Below are positions 6,518 through 15,773 of a stretch of DNA of 64,000 nucleotides, one piece after another (position 1 is the stretch's first letter; every line of letters begins with the position of its first letter). The translations under genes were made by a program, and so were the position numbers. Under the pieces are notes generated by a model. It was not told the DNA's origin and made no database searches. It saw only the letters and a list, made by a program, of their open reading frames with translations. This DNA comes from Vibrio halioticoli NBRC 102217 (lineage in GTDB: Bacteria > Pseudomonadota > Gammaproteobacteria > Enterobacterales > Vibrionaceae): assembly GCF_000496695.1 (NCBI RefSeq), contig NZ_BAUJ01000005.1, forward strand, positions 62,001-126,000, given 5' to 3'.

Positions 6518-8374
6518 TTATTCGTGGCTTGCCCAGAAGTCGTAGACGACTACTTCACCATAGTCTTTAGGGTTGTCGGTGTAGTCCCCTTCAGATTTTG
6601 CATTGGATTGGGTGTAGTTACCGATTTTGAAATAGGCATCTTTGTAGCTACGGTTCATCACGTAGTCGTTTGCGCCGTCTTTCACTAAGTATTTATCGGC
6701 GTTGCCATTTTCGTAGGCTTGTTGCAAGTTGCCATCTTCGCTGTAGTAGACGTAGTGTTTACCATCAACCACTTTAAAGATAACTTCTTGTTCAGTACCT
6801 AGTTTGTAATTGTTTTCAATGGTGACGTCATGATGCAATTTACCGCCGTTGAAAGATAAGAATAGGTGCTGACCTTCAAGACGCATGACCATGGCATCAT
6901 CGATACCAGCGGTTTTGTCACCATGAATTTGGGTTGCGACTAGCTCATTTTTCACTATCGGTAAGTGGGTAATAGCTTGTTTTGAATAGACAACATGAGT
7001 ACCTTCCGTAGTCCAGAAAATATCTGAGCTACCATCTACTGTACGTTCTCTTAGTTCAGAACGGATGTTGTGTGTATTCGGTGTTGTACCGTTGTTGTGA
7101 CGGATTGGCGCCTTAAACACGATACCATTACCTTGATCATTGACGTGGAAATACTCATTGGTCACATGGTATAGCTGTTTCTGTTCAGCGCCTGTTGGGA
7201 AGGTGATTTTCCATTGTTTGTAATTACCCATAAGATCAGATGGGTACTGAGCATTACCTGCCGCTACGCTATGGCTCGCGTGTTGTGCTGGTTGCGATTG
7301 ATGTGTTTGCTGGACGTGATTGTGGCTTGCTTGCTTAATGGTGTTGGCTGGCGTCAGCAATGACGCGGCAATCGAATTATCCACATGCTGCTGTGGCGCT
7401 GATACCGCATGAGTCTCTACGCCATAGATTTTGGTCTCAACAATTGAGTTCCATTCTGAGCTATCAGAGTTACCTTCACCAGTAATACGTACGTAGCGGG
7501 CGTTGCTATCATCAACATCCACATTCTCATAACCTGAGTTATCACCGGATGACATGCCACCTTCAAGCACTGGAGTCCAATGGTGATTGTCTGTAGAAGT
7601 ATCAATATGGAAATAAGAGCTACGTGAGTCGCCTTTAAACCATTTAATCGCCACTTTTTGTACTTGTTCTTGCTGACCTAGATCATAAGTAATGCTCTTG
7701 CCTACCCCCTCAGATGACCAGCGAGAATCTCCAGAAGTATCACCGTCAATGGTATTTTTCGGAGAGTGACCATCATTGCTACCGTCATCCATCGCCGATT
7801 GGATCAGCAATAACTGCTGTTGCTGAGAGTGAGTATTGTGATGCGCATGTTGAGAAGAAGGGGTTGTTTTTTGTTGACTAGGCTGCTGAGTAGAGTGTTG
7901 AGGCGCAGTTGAAGTGCTTACTTCTGTAATACTAAAATCATCAAAGCGGCCTTCATCATTATGATACGCACCGAAGACAGTTATATTATTTGCTGAACCA
8001 GAATTAAACGGCACAGTCACTTTTTTATAATCGTGGTGACTACTGCTAGTGCCTGCATAATGGTGTCCGTTGACAATAACACCCACTTCACCATCGCCTT
8101 GAATGTACGCAGTCAGCTCATAATTTTGATTTCGCTGCACAGTGACTTTTTGCTGAAACATACCGTGAGAGCCCGTAATTTTAGCTGATTTTTTACCACT
8201 GTGCGCATCTCCAGAAATTGCCGATGGATCCGTATCACTCCAGTGAGAGAAGCCACTTTCAAAGCTTGCGTTGTTAATATTAACTGAAGCAGCATTTGCG
8301 GTAGACATTACAGATAGGGACAGTGCGGCAGCAACCGCAACGGTAATATATCTTACTTTTGTTTTATAACTCAT
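6518..8374 (-). CDS. secreted modular alginate lyase, family PL7
   Basis: Extracellular or outer-surface enzyme that cleaves alginate by beta-elimination. A signal peptide (about residues 1-28, ending STANA) is followed by a CBM16-like beta-sandwich (~29-150: NASFESGFSHW, FDDFSITEV). A Gln/His-rich linker precedes an F5/8-type (CBM32-like) module (~190-320: SRWSSEGVGKSITYDLG, ARYVRITGEG). After a second linker comes the PL7 catalytic domain (~385-618). PL7 signatures are all visible: RSELRER, the QIHG catalytic motif and YFKIGNYTQS. The ATG at 8374 has AAGGA upstream and starts a good signal peptide; the 17-codon extension does not. A CRP-like site lies about 190 bp upstream. The QIHG form is often seen in PL7 enzymes acting on polyG or mixed alginate. 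About 618 aa. Confidence 0.92.
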   Translation of the reverse strand: MSYKTKVRYITVAVAAALSLSVMSTANAASVNINNASFESGFSHWSDTDPSAISGDAHSGKKSAKITGSHGMFQQKVTVQRNQNYELTAYIQGDGEVGVIVNGHHYAGTSSSHHDYKKVTVPFNSGSANNITVFGAYHNDEGRFDDFSITEVSTSTAPQHSTQQPSQQKTTPSSQHAHHNTHSQQQQLLLIQSAMDDGSNDGHSPKNTIDGDTSGDSRWSSEGVGKSITYDLGQQEQVQKVAIKWFKGDSRSSYFHIDTSTDNHHWTPVLEGGMSSGDNSGYENVDVDDSNARYVRITGEGNSDSSEWNSIVETKIYGVETHAVSAPQQHVDNSIAASLLTPANTIKQASHNHVQQTHQSQPAQHASHSVAAGNAQYPSDLMGNYKQWKITFPTGAEQKQLYHVTNEYFHVNDQGNGIVFKAPIRHNNGTTPNTHNIRSELRERTVDGSSDIFWTTEGTHVVYSKQAITHLPIVKNELVATQIHGDKTAGIDDAMVMRLEGQHLFLSFNGGKLHHDVTIENNYKLGTEQEVIFKVVDGKHYVYYSEDGNLQQAYENGNADKYLVKDGANDYVMNRSYKDAYFKIGNYTQSNAKSEGDYTDNPKDYGEVVVYDFWASHE

Positions 8375-8561
8375 GATTATTATCCTTAATACATTATAAA
8401 GACACGATAACCATATGATAAACATCTTGTTTTATTGCTCTGCACGGTGCTAATCATATTTTAATACAAATGTTATCGACCCCCGCTTTATACTCCTACA
8501 CAGAGTGCAAAAACTTTTAACCAAGTCATGTTCAACAATAAAAACGTAACAAAATGTAAAT

Positions 8562-8583
8562 AAATGCAATAGAGATCACACAG
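8562..8583. promoter_or_regulatory. possible CRP site upstream of the PL7 lyase
   Basis: AAATG at the left and AGATCACA at the right match 15 of 22 positions of the CRP consensus; the right half-site is much better than the left. It lies 190 bp before the lyase start in a gene-free stretch (8375-8851). cAMP control of an alginolytic gene is plausible but inferred. Confidence 0.35.
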
Positions 8584-8760
8584 AAAAAACGCTATTTAGT
8601 TCAATAAGATACAGAATGAATCAAACAATAAGCTATAAATTATTGTCTATTTTTAGCTTACTGCGGGCTAAAAGTAGGTTTATTTTCACCAAGCAGGCTA
8701 TACAAAAGAACAGTGTAAATTTGAGCGGTATTATTGCCGTAACTTGAGGTCGATCTAACG

Positions 8761-8800
8761 AAAAAACCTCATACAGTATCGAATACTCTATGAGGTTTTT
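8761..8800. terminator. bidirectional intrinsic terminator
   Basis: AAAAACCTCATA and TATGAGGTTTTT form a stem with A- and T-runs on both sides. It lies 50 bp past the stop of the minus-strand OMP gene. The minus-strand reading frame at 8633-8851 spans this hairpin and is not treated as a gene. Confidence 0.75.
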
Positions 8801-8851
8801 ATTGGTACTTGTTGATATCAATGAACCGAAAACTAATAACCTATCTGGCAA

Positions 8852-9454
8852 TTAGAAGGTGGTACCTATATCACTAAATACAGCTTTCGTTGTTGAGGAA
8901 TAAGCGATACCAAGGTTCCAACCACTTGATGTGGTAGCGTTAATACCAGCGGCAACCCCAAACAATGAATGAGTTTCACCCTCTAGGAAATAATCACCCA
9001 TCGAATAATCAGAATGATAAGAGAGATATTTTTTAGTATATGCATACTCAGGCCCTACCCATACACTAATGGGTTGAGAGGTATCTAAGGTATAAGTTGG
9101 CGCTACGGAAAAAGTAATTGCACTGTTTACATCATTCTCAGGTGTGCGTGTGTGCCAACCATAAGGCTTACTCATCACATCACTGTAGTTTTTTGTATCT
9201 TCAACACCTCCGCTAAAACCTAGCTGTCCACGCCATCCAATGCTGTTTCGGGTATTGCGCTGTGCATAAACATTTAATGCAAAGCCATCCGAATAAGATG
9301 AGTGCCCAAGACCAACACCCAACTGAATCATTTTTTCATGATCTGTCATACTGTGGCCTATGGTTCTAACACTACTTGATGTTTGTGCATAAACAGAAAA
9401 TGAAGCACATAGCGCGACGGCAGTTACAACTTTTATCGTATTATTTTTATTCAC
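8852..9454 (-). CDS. putative outer-membrane beta-barrel protein, unknown function
   Basis: A 200-aa exported protein not recognised as a named family. A signal peptide (NTIKVVTAVALCASFSVYA) precedes barrel-like strands: MIQLGVGLGHSSYSDGFALN, GWRGQLGFSGGV, AITFSVAPTYTLD, ISVWVGPEYAYTKKYLS, LFGVAAGINATTSSGWNLG. It ends in Phe, a usual BAM signal. The start is GTG at 9454 with AGGGAAG just upstream; the overlapping ATG is out of frame. It is probably an eight-stranded outer-membrane protein. It stands alone between the lyase and the imelysin operon, followed by a strong terminator. The 9455-9688 gap holds no supportable gene. Confidence 0.7.
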   Translation of the reverse strand: MNKNNTIKVVTAVALCASFSVYAQTSSSVRTIGHSMTDHEKMIQLGVGLGHSSYSDGFALNVYAQRNTRNSIGWRGQLGFSGGVEDTKNYSDVMSKPYGWHTRTPENDVNSAITFSVAPTYTLDTSQPISVWVGPEYAYTKKYLSYHSDYSMGDYFLEGETHSLFGVAAGINATTSSGWNLGIAYSSTTKAVFSDIGTTF

Positions 9455-9688
9455 ATTCTTCCCTAATTCAATTCTCTTTATTCGCCCGTGCGCTTTAATT
9501 TCATCACACCAACGAACTGAATCACTATTCCAACAAACAGAATAAAAGTGTGAGTTTTCTATTTTAGGGCGTTTTGGAACATCAAAGAAGACGATAACTT
9601 ATTAGGTGTTCCTTTTTAATGTCTCTATTTTATGGTATGTAAACAGTGGTACAACTAGAAAAGTATAGAAAGCACAATACTTAGCAAA

Positions 9689-10816
9689 TTATATTCGACT
9701 CCAATGATTATCCCAAAACAATGGTGTAACCGACTGATTCCGTTGTCTTTCCCCATCATTTGCTCGCTCTAAAATGACAGAGCCTGAGCCTGAGCTTATC
9801 GCAAATGAATTGTGGTTGGCGGTCACCCCAGAGGCGTCAGGTAAACTGGACAATTCTAATAATTGACCGCTTTGTTGTGACCAAATGCCGTAACAATTAC
9901 CTATGGGCGATGTTGCAATAACCCATTGCTCGGTGGTACTAATGCTGCCTATATAATTATGAAACCTTGCCCACTGCTCCGGCTCAGCCTGTAACGGTGT
10001 CAGTTTAACCGCACTTTTTTGTGCATTACCTTTGCGCAAAGAGTGCCCATAAATAAGAGCCGGATGTTCGCTAAGATCACCTTTATTTTGCAGGGCGCAA
10101 TACAGTGCATTTTTACCCTTACTTAGGTGGCGAATACTTAATTGCTGATCAGCCAAATACACCTGATCCATTAGTTCGCCCTGCGATGATAAATAACACA
10201 AAGATGGCTGCATATTAGCGAGATTTATCGGCTCTCGCCCATCGGTTTGAATGCCGCCTACAGCCATAGCCAATACATCATGATCTAGTCGTATAATTTC
10301 GTGTGGCCCAATACCAAAGCCATTAAATTCGGCCACTTTCTGATATGCGTGCTCCGTATCATACACACCAATGATCCCCCGACTGCTGCCCACTTCTCCT
10401 TCAGTGGTGTATAACCAGCGAGAGTCACTAGAATAAACGCCATGCCCATAAAAATAACGATTTCTAGAGGCTAATTTTAACTGAATGCTCTTGCCAGTTA
10501 GGTAGTTGTATACCTGAAAATACTGTCCTGGGCGCCTTGCAAACACCGTCACGTGTTGGCGCACTGTGCTAACCGCACTACCATGCCCACGCTCAGCAAG
10601 GGGGAATTGATGAATCGGTTGCCCATACTGATCGGCGATCACCGCCATAAAATGATTACGATGGTTAGTCGCGCAACCAATAAAAGTAGGCTTAGATGCT
10701 GTTGCGTTACCTGCTGTTGAACTGCCTGCTGATGAGCAGCCAGAAGCAAAATAGGGCGTCACTCCTGCGCAGAGTAATCCTTTGAGCAAAGTGCGGCGTG
10801 AGTCATTAATCGCCAT
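9689..10816 (-). CDS. DUF1513 (COG3490) exported protein of the imelysin operon
   Basis: Last gene of the iron-type operon. The N-terminus has a twin-arginine motif (SRRTLLKG) followed by a lipobox-like ASGC near residue 27, so it may be a Tat-exported lipoprotein. The rest looks like a beta-propeller: repeated units with RGHGSAV, GHGVYSSDSRWLYTTE, GVYDTE, GIGPHEIIRL and NHNSFAISSGSGSV. DUF1513 proteins regularly accompany imelysins and di-haem oxidoreductases; their biochemical role is not known to me. It overlaps the preceding imelysin-like gene by 11 bp, a sign of translational coupling. 375 aa, intact. Confidence 0.85.
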   Translation of the reverse strand: MAINDSRRTLLKGLLCAGVTPYFASGCSSAGSSTAGNATASKPTFIGCATNHRNHFMAVIADQYGQPIHQFPLAERGHGSAVSTVRQHVTVFARRPGQYFQVYNYLTGKSIQLKLASRNRYFYGHGVYSSDSRWLYTTEGEVGSSRGIIGVYDTEHAYQKVAEFNGFGIGPHEIIRLDHDVLAMAVGGIQTDGREPINLANMQPSLCYLSSQGELMDQVYLADQQLSIRHLSKGKNALYCALQNKGDLSEHPALIYGHSLRKGNAQKSAVKLTPLQAEPEQWARFHNYIGSISTTEQWVIATSPIGNCYGIWSQQSGQLLELSSLPDASGVTANHNSFAISSGSGSVILERANDGERQRNQSVTPLFWDNHWSRI

Positions 10817-11855
10817 CGGTTGCGTTAAATCCTATAACAATGCCGAGCTCTACCGCAGCGTTTTCATCCAATAGATATTTTAAGTGTTCCAATTTATGGT
10901 ATTGATTGAGAACGACCCGATAGCCCTGTTTAGTTTGCAATAAATCAAACACGCTTTGCTGTTGCGGCCAACTCGCAAGCACATTAGAAAACTGCTGACC
11001 AATACTGTCGGCAACCTGCGTACTGCCGTTGTCGCGAAGTATCTTATCTAAGCCATGTCCATCAGCCAAATACAGCTTTTGCAGTGCTTGAAAATTGTAT
11101 TTAAGCTGAGTCATCGACTGTTTCGCCCGCCAAGATTCCGCAAAATAGGGCTTAGGCTGACCAATTTTAGCCAAAGGTCGGCTCAGTTTTTTCATCGAAT
11201 AATCAAGTTGATTGGACAATAGTGATACATATTCAGAGCGCCATTGCTGCGCGCTTAGTTCAAGCCAAGGATTGCTTTGCCAAGCCTCATTTATCGCCAA
11301 TGCATGACTTTGCAAAGTTTGCCCAATGGCGATGGCGGTTTGACACGTAGTCGAGTTTGTCGCCAAATCAGAGGCCTCATCATAGAGTAACCATTCAATG
11401 GCGCCTACCCCTTGTACTGTCACGCTTTGTTTTGCAATCCCTTTGCTATCCCACGTTTGGGAATCTCCGAGCAGTTCAGACATTTTTCGGCCAAGGGTAT
11501 TTTTCTTATCCGGCCAAAACTGAATATTCCAGTTTAAATCCAACGCTTGTTGCGGACCGCGCTCTTGCCCTTGCAGTGCCATCCAAGAATGCATGACGGT
11601 TGACCAAGCCTGTTTCACTTCAGCCTTTGAATCTTGCTCCGCTATACAGTAATCAGTCAGAGCCTGCGATAACCGTTGCGTATTGCGATGAAACTTAGCG
11701 GCTGATGCTTTTTCTATCTCATACACAGCATTTTTTGAATCCCAGTTCGTATCTGCCAATTTTTCTACTGGGCTTTGTACTGAGTTGGGCATCATTTGAC
11801 ACCCCCACAGCAGTGGCGTCATATAAAGCAGGTGTTTGTATGAAAATAATGTCAT
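10806..11855 (-). CDS. imelysin-family periplasmic lipoprotein (COG3489 type)
   Basis: Second imelysin-fold protein of the operon. A short signal peptide ends in the lipobox LLWGC, pointing to a lipid anchor. The body is helical (AYEIEKASAAKFHRNTQRLSQAL...). The place where imelysins carry GxHxxE reads GVGAIEWLLYDE here, so the motif His is replaced by Gly while the Glu is kept. It may therefore bind metal differently from the first imelysin or not at all. It lies 33 bp after the di-haem gene and overlaps the DUF1513 gene. About 349 aa. Role in periplasmic iron handling is inferred from context. Confidence 0.85.
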   Translation of the reverse strand: MTLFSYKHLLYMTPLLWGCQMMPNSVQSPVEKLADTNWDSKNAVYEIEKASAAKFHRNTQRLSQALTDYCIAEQDSKAEVKQAWSTVMHSWMALQGQERGPQQALDLNWNIQFWPDKKNTLGRKMSELLGDSQTWDSKGIAKQSVTVQGVGAIEWLLYDEASDLATNSTTCQTAIAIGQTLQSHALAINEAWQSNPWLELSAQQWRSEYVSLLSNQLDYSMKKLSRPLAKIGQPKPYFAESWRAKQSMTQLKYNFQALQKLYLADGHGLDKILRDNGSTQVADSIGQQFSNVLASWPQQQSVFDLLQTKQGYRVVLNQYHKLEHLKYLLDENAAVELGIVIGFNATDGD

Positions 11856-11888
11856 TGAAGTGTTCCTTACTGCATTACCACTTATCCG

Positions 11889-13307
11889 TTACAGCGAATT
11901 TAAAAACGCCAATAACGCATCTCTTTGCGGCTTATCTAAATTCAATACATATTGCTGAGCCGACTTTGCTTCGCCGCCATGCCACAGCACCGCCTCTAGT
12001 AGATTTCGTGCTCGGCCATCATGTAAGAAATAAGTGTGTCCATTAACCTCTTGGGTATAACCAATTCCCCACAAAGGTGGCGTACGCCACTCTTGACCAT
12101 TGGCTGTAAATTCGCCTCGGTTATCCGCTAATCCTTCGCCCATATCGTGCAACAATAAATCGGTGTACGGGCTAATACGCTGCTTTGATAACGCAGGAAG
12201 TTCTGGGACATCGGCGGTAATCACGCTCGGTTTATGGCAAGAGTCACAGCCTGCTTTAGCAAACAACGCCTCACCTTCTTGAACTTGCAAGCTGTCTAAA
12301 TTTCGACGCGATGGCACGGCAAGATGCTGAGAATAGAACTCCACAAAATCGAGAATTTTATCGCTGACTTCAAACTCACCGCTATTACCATTGCCATTAG
12401 GCAGTTCATTACAAATAGATTGCTTTGCGGTGCAGTTTTCGCTGGGAAAAAGTCGACTAGTAATGCCCAGATCGCCATTAAAAGCGGCGGCATTTTGCTG
12501 CATTAAACTGGGCTGTCCCGCCTTCCAACCAAAGCGACCTAATACAGTTTGTTGCTGTTCTACACTCCATACCTGATTGGCTTTACCTGAAATACCATCA
12601 CCATCCTCATCATTAATATCTTGCCAAGCAAGAATGGTCGATTCAGGAATCGCTTCGAGCAAACCTAACCCTATCATTGGCGGCGCAACGCGCGCTGACA
12701 ACATAGTGTCCTTTGCCATAGGGCCATAATTTAGGTTGGAAATCGAGACTGTTGGCTTACGCAAATTCACTACTGTGCCATCGGCAAAGCTCACTGCTTG
12801 AGTTTGATAATGTATGTTAATTTTACCTTCAGCAGGATGACCGGTTACCGCAAAGTCTTGCAGCTGACCGCCATAAGTTGGCTCTGGAATTGAACCTTGA
12901 GTCAGCAATAGCTGTTTTTGCTTATCGGTTACCGCAGGAATACTCAGCCTGATGAGCATAGAAACCGCATGTAAATCGTTTTCTTCTGGCGGGTGTCCTC
13001 GGCCATCTTTAACATGACAATTTTGACAGCCGTTCGTATTAAAAAGCGGCCCTAAACCATCACGGGCTTCGGTTGTGGCGGGAGCCGGAATCCAAGGATT
13101 ACGAAAAAAACTGTTGCCGACACTAAAATCAAGACGCTTAGAGATAGGCAAATTAGCGGCAGGTAAAGAAAAAGCATTCGCTCCTTCTTTTTTGACGGTA
13201 GTAGCGCCACCGGATCGTACATCATAGGCCGCAGCGCCAAAGGTAAAGATAAATAAGCTAGCGAAACAACTAATAACAACCAAAATACGACGAAAGCTTT
13301 TAAACAT
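11889..13307 (-). CDS. di-haem oxidoreductase (DUF1111/COG3488, MauG/CcpA-like)
   Basis: Periplasmic c-type cytochrome-like oxidoreductase, usually annotated as thiol oxidoreductase. A signal peptide covers about residues 1-27. Two haem attachment sites are visible: CQNCH near residue 97 (FNTNGCQNCHVKDGRGH) and CDSCH in the C-terminal half (AGCDSCHKPS). Conserved stretches PPMIGLGLLEAIPE, GRFGWKAGQPSL and TPPLWGIGY, plus FLHDGRARNLLEAVLWHGGEA, match the family. 472 aa is typical. It is the second gene of the operon, about 87 bp after the first imelysin with a strong hairpin in between, which would reduce its expression relative to that gene. The redox substrate is unknown; a link to iron acquisition is inferred from its neighbours. 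Confidence 0.92.
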   Translation of the reverse strand: MFKSFRRILVVISCFASLFIFTFGAAAYDVRSGGATTVKKEGANAFSLPAANLPISKRLDFSVGNSFFRNPWIPAPATTEARDGLGPLFNTNGCQNCHVKDGRGHPPEENDLHAVSMLIRLSIPAVTDKQKQLLLTQGSIPEPTYGGQLQDFAVTGHPAEGKINIHYQTQAVSFADGTVVNLRKPTVSISNLNYGPMAKDTMLSARVAPPMIGLGLLEAIPESTILAWQDINDEDGDGISGKANQVWSVEQQQTVLGRFGWKAGQPSLMQQNAAAFNGDLGITSRLFPSENCTAKQSICNELPNGNGNSGEFEVSDKILDFVEFYSQHLAVPSRRNLDSLQVQEGEALFAKAGCDSCHKPSVITADVPELPALSKQRISPYTDLLLHDMGEGLADNRGEFTANGQEWRTPPLWGIGYTQEVNGHTYFLHDGRARNLLEAVLWHGGEAKSAQQYVLNLDKPQRDALLAFLNSL

Positions 13308-13352
13308 GATATTCCATTATCGATTTTTACAAACACAAACGTGAAAAACGGC

Positions 13353-13380
13353 AAAAGGAGGCGAGCATTCGCCTCCTTTT
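13353..13380 (-). terminator. intercistronic terminator/attenuator in the imelysin operon
   Basis: AAAAGGAGGCGA and TCGCCTCCTTTT form a perfect 12-bp stem with a 4-base loop, 14 bp after the first imelysin stop and 46 bp before the di-haem gene start. It probably lets only part of transcription continue. Confidence 0.8.
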
Positions 13381-13393
13381 ATTTTCCTTTTAC

Positions 13394-14650
13394 TTAAAAC
13401 TGATGATCAGCTGTATCTGGATTCAAACTCGTAATGCCAATGATAGTGGCGCTTTTTTCAATAGCTTTGGTTTGCTCAACCAGAGATTGAATCGTGTCTT
13501 GCACAAGCTGTTGACCCGCTTTGTTGTTAGATGCAATCAGTTGATCAAAGTGCTGACCTTTATTTTCGGCAGAATCCACCAGCTTACCCACTTGGGCAAT
13601 GGAGGTATCAAACTGTTGCTGGATCTGCTGCGCTGCTTTGGCATCTTTTTGTTTCACCAAATCGGCAATACTTGGTCCTGCAATTTTTTTACCGTCGCTA
13701 CGAGTGTAAGTGCCCGTATATACGTTATAGATCCCTTGCTCGTTGTAGTAATGAGAGTTGTGCGTGTTATCAGAAAAACAGTCGTGTTCATCTTCTGTTG
13801 AACCTGCTTCTAATGCCACTTTCATTCTTTCTCCCGCTAACTCACCTAAAGAAAGCGACCCCATGCCAAACAGCATTCGGCGTAAACCGTTTTCAGATGG
13901 CTCACTAAGCAAGGTTTGGCGATAATTGTCTTTGCTATCCGCAGACCACTGCTTTTCCATCCATTGTAAATCTTCAACCAATAGTTGCGCCGTTGCTTGC
14001 AAGTACTGCCCGCGACGGTCACAGTTATTGTTTGTACAGCCCTCACCCACCACATAATCGGTATAACTACGTTCACCCGCACCACTGTTAGTGCCGTTTA
14101 AATCTTGGCCCCACAATAAAAACTCAATGGCGTGATAGCCCGAAGCCACGTTTGCCTCCGATCCGCCAAGCTCGTTAAGACTGGCGATTAATTGTGGAGT
14201 GATGGTTGCCGTATCCACCTTTGTATTACCAATAATCAGCTCACTGTTCGCCACGATATTTGCCGTTGCGCCATCGTTGCCCATTTCAAATTGGTAGCCA
14301 GCAGCAACGTAATCAATTAAGCCTTCATCTAGCGGCCATGCATTAAGTTGCCCTTCCCAATCATCCACTACCGGATTACCAAAACGGAATACTTCTGATT
14401 GTTGGTATGGCACTCGCGCATTTAGCCAGGCTTGTTTTACTTGCTTAAAACTGGCCTCTGATGGCTTAGCAATAAATTGCTCAATGCTATTATTTAGAAT
14501 TTTCGCCGTTGCCAATGAATCAAAATAAACCGAGTGCGCTACATCCGCATAATGAGTAACAACTTGTTGCTCTGTCACTTCTTTTGCTGACAATGGACTG
14601 CTCAATAAAGCCATTGCGGCCACAGCTGAAAAAATAGGTTTCTGTTGCAT
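13394..14650 (-). CDS. imelysin-family iron-regulated periplasmic protein (IrpA-like)
   Basis: First gene of the operon. A signal peptide (ending PLSAKE near residue 22) is followed by an all-helical M75/imelysin domain. The GxHxxE motif is intact (GYHAIEFLLWGQD, His173 and Glu176), next to NAWPLDEGLIDYV and SDNTHNSHYYNEQGIYNVYTG, all typical of COG3487 proteins. 418 aa is normal. Imelysins of this group are iron-regulated and thought to bind iron or assist its uptake; peptidase activity is doubtful. A Fur-like box lies about 45 bp upstream and a strong hairpin directly follows the stop. Confidence 0.92.
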   Translation of the reverse strand: MQQKPIFSAVAAMALLSSPLSAKEVTEQQVVTHYADVAHSVYFDSLATAKILNNSIEQFIAKPSEASFKQVKQAWLNARVPYQQSEVFRFGNPVVDDWEGQLNAWPLDEGLIDYVAAGYQFEMGNDGATANIVANSELIIGNTKVDTATITPQLIASLNELGGSEANVASGYHAIEFLLWGQDLNGTNSGAGERSYTDYVVGEGCTNNNCDRRGQYLQATAQLLVEDLQWMEKQWSADSKDNYRQTLLSEPSENGLRRMLFGMGSLSLGELAGERMKVALEAGSTEDEHDCFSDNTHNSHYYNEQGIYNVYTGTYTRSDGKKIAGPSIADLVKQKDAKAAQQIQQQFDTSIAQVGKLVDSAENKGQHFDQLIASNNKAGQQLVQDTIQSLVEQTKAIEKSATIIGITSLNPDTADHQF

Positions 14651-14691
14651 AATGTTGTAAATCCCTTACCTGATGTTAATGCGGTTGCGTT

Positions 14692-14706
14692 TGATAATCA
14701 TTTCTA
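14692..14706 (-). promoter_or_regulatory. Fur box upstream of the imelysin operon
   Basis: TGATAATCATTTCTA matches 11 of the 14 fixed positions of the 7-1-7 Fur consensus (TGATAATnATTATCA), with a perfect left half. It is 42-56 bp before the start codon. The rest of 14651-14978 holds no supportable gene. Confidence 0.65.
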
Positions 14707-14894
14707 TTCACATAATGTACGTGATTTTCACCTTTTGTTACAAACATTTTTTTACATAATTTCTACATATAGTAATAACCACAAGGTATGAATGGACTTT
14801 TATTTATGCTTGTTTGCTCTATATATGCCAACCGCAACCAATAGGAAAATAAAACAATATGCGGGGAAAAATATCGAAGTTTTAAACGCAGGAA

Positions 14895-14924
14895 ACCCAC
14901 ATTTTTAGTAGCAAAAATGCGGGT
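14895..14924 (-). terminator. possible terminator of the deoR-ugpQ unit
   Basis: ACCCACATTTTT and AAAAATGCGGGT pair with one mismatch around a 6-base loop, about 55 bp downstream of the regulator's stop. The U-tract is poor. Confidence 0.35.
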
Positions 14925-14978
14925 AAATATGGCTTTATATCAGGGGGTTATCAGTAGTATCAATCGATTTTTGATGAC

Positions 14979-15773
14979 TCAATTCGAGTTAGGTGCTTTT
15001 TCTCCAAATACTCGATCAAATTGAGTTAAGTTCGCCACTTTAGCGTTGGCTTTTCGATGCCATTTACTGGAATTTGCCACCAGCCATTTCTGTTCAGAAC
15101 CGATGAGAATCGCTTGACTGATCTGTGCTTCTCCCAGCTCATGCTCCATTGCGTACTCATCAAATATAACCTCATCACTACTGGGTGCACATAAGGCTTG
15201 ATGGTTTTTTTGTTGCTCTATTTCACAAATGGCGGCGCAACTAATAATGCCGATATCAGCACTGAATTTATCGAAAAATTGCCCTACGCCATCACCAATA
15301 ATATCGCCATCGCTAGTACGTAATTTGCCACCGGTTAACCATATTTCGATGTGATCGTACTGTGACAAAATATGCGCAGCTTGAAAGTTATTAGTGACGA
15401 CTCGCAGTTGATTTAGGTTGACCAATTGCTCGGCAATCAGAGCAATAGTCGTACCAATGCCCAAAAACAAAGTACTTCCGTCGGGGATTTGTTTAACGAC
15501 CTCAGCGGCAATTGCTCGTTTCTCATCTTGATTAGTGGTACTTCGCGATAGAAAACTGCGATTCACTAAAGTACTGGGTAAGCTGACACCGCCATGATGA
15601 CGCTGCGCTAAACGTAAACTGCACAGTTTATTGATATCACGACGTATCGTTTGAGTCGTTACGCCAAAATGTTCCGATAGTGCATCTATGCTGCAATATT
15701 CTTGAGCTGAGATCAGGTCGATCACTTGTTGTTGGCGCAGACTAATATTGGGCATGCTATTGCGTTCAAACAT
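14979..15773 (-). CDS. DeoR-family regulator, GlpR-like
   Basis: Transcriptional repressor type. The N-terminal DeoR winged HTH is clear (RQQQVIDLISAQEYCSIDALSEHFGVTTQTIRRDINKL, then RHHGGVSLP), followed by the DeoRC sugar-phosphate sensor fold with TLFLGIGTTIALIAEQL, VVTNNFQAAHIL and LTGGKLRTSDGDIIG. 264 aa is normal. It overlaps ugpQ by 8 bp and the two are divergent from ugpBAEC, so it most likely senses glycerol-3-phosphate or a related phosphate and represses both units. The ATG at 15773 sits inside the ugpQ end; an internal ATG at 15755 (MPNISLRQQ) is an alternative start. Not glpR by context, because glpD/glpFK are absent. Confidence 0.9.
   Translation of the reverse strand: MFERNSMPNISLRQQQVIDLISAQEYCSIDALSEHFGVTTQTIRRDINKLCSLRLAQRHHGGVSLPSTLVNRSFLSRSTTNQDEKRAIAAEVVKQIPDGSTLFLGIGTTIALIAEQLVNLNQLRVVTNNFQAAHILSQYDHIEIWLTGGKLRTSDGDIIGDGVGQFFDKFSADIGIISCAAICEIEQQKNHQALCAPSSDEVIFDEYAMEHELGEAQISQAILIGSEQKWLVANSSKWHRKANAKVANLTQFDRVFGEKAPNSN

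Noticed and set aside
8633-8851. Open frame of 72 codons on the minus strand
   Set aside because: It spans a strong bidirectional terminator, has no ribosome site and reads as spacer sequence.
13403-13908. Long plus-strand frames opposite the first imelysin gene
   Set aside because: They are antisense shadows of a clear imelysin gene with signal peptide and GxHxxE motif.
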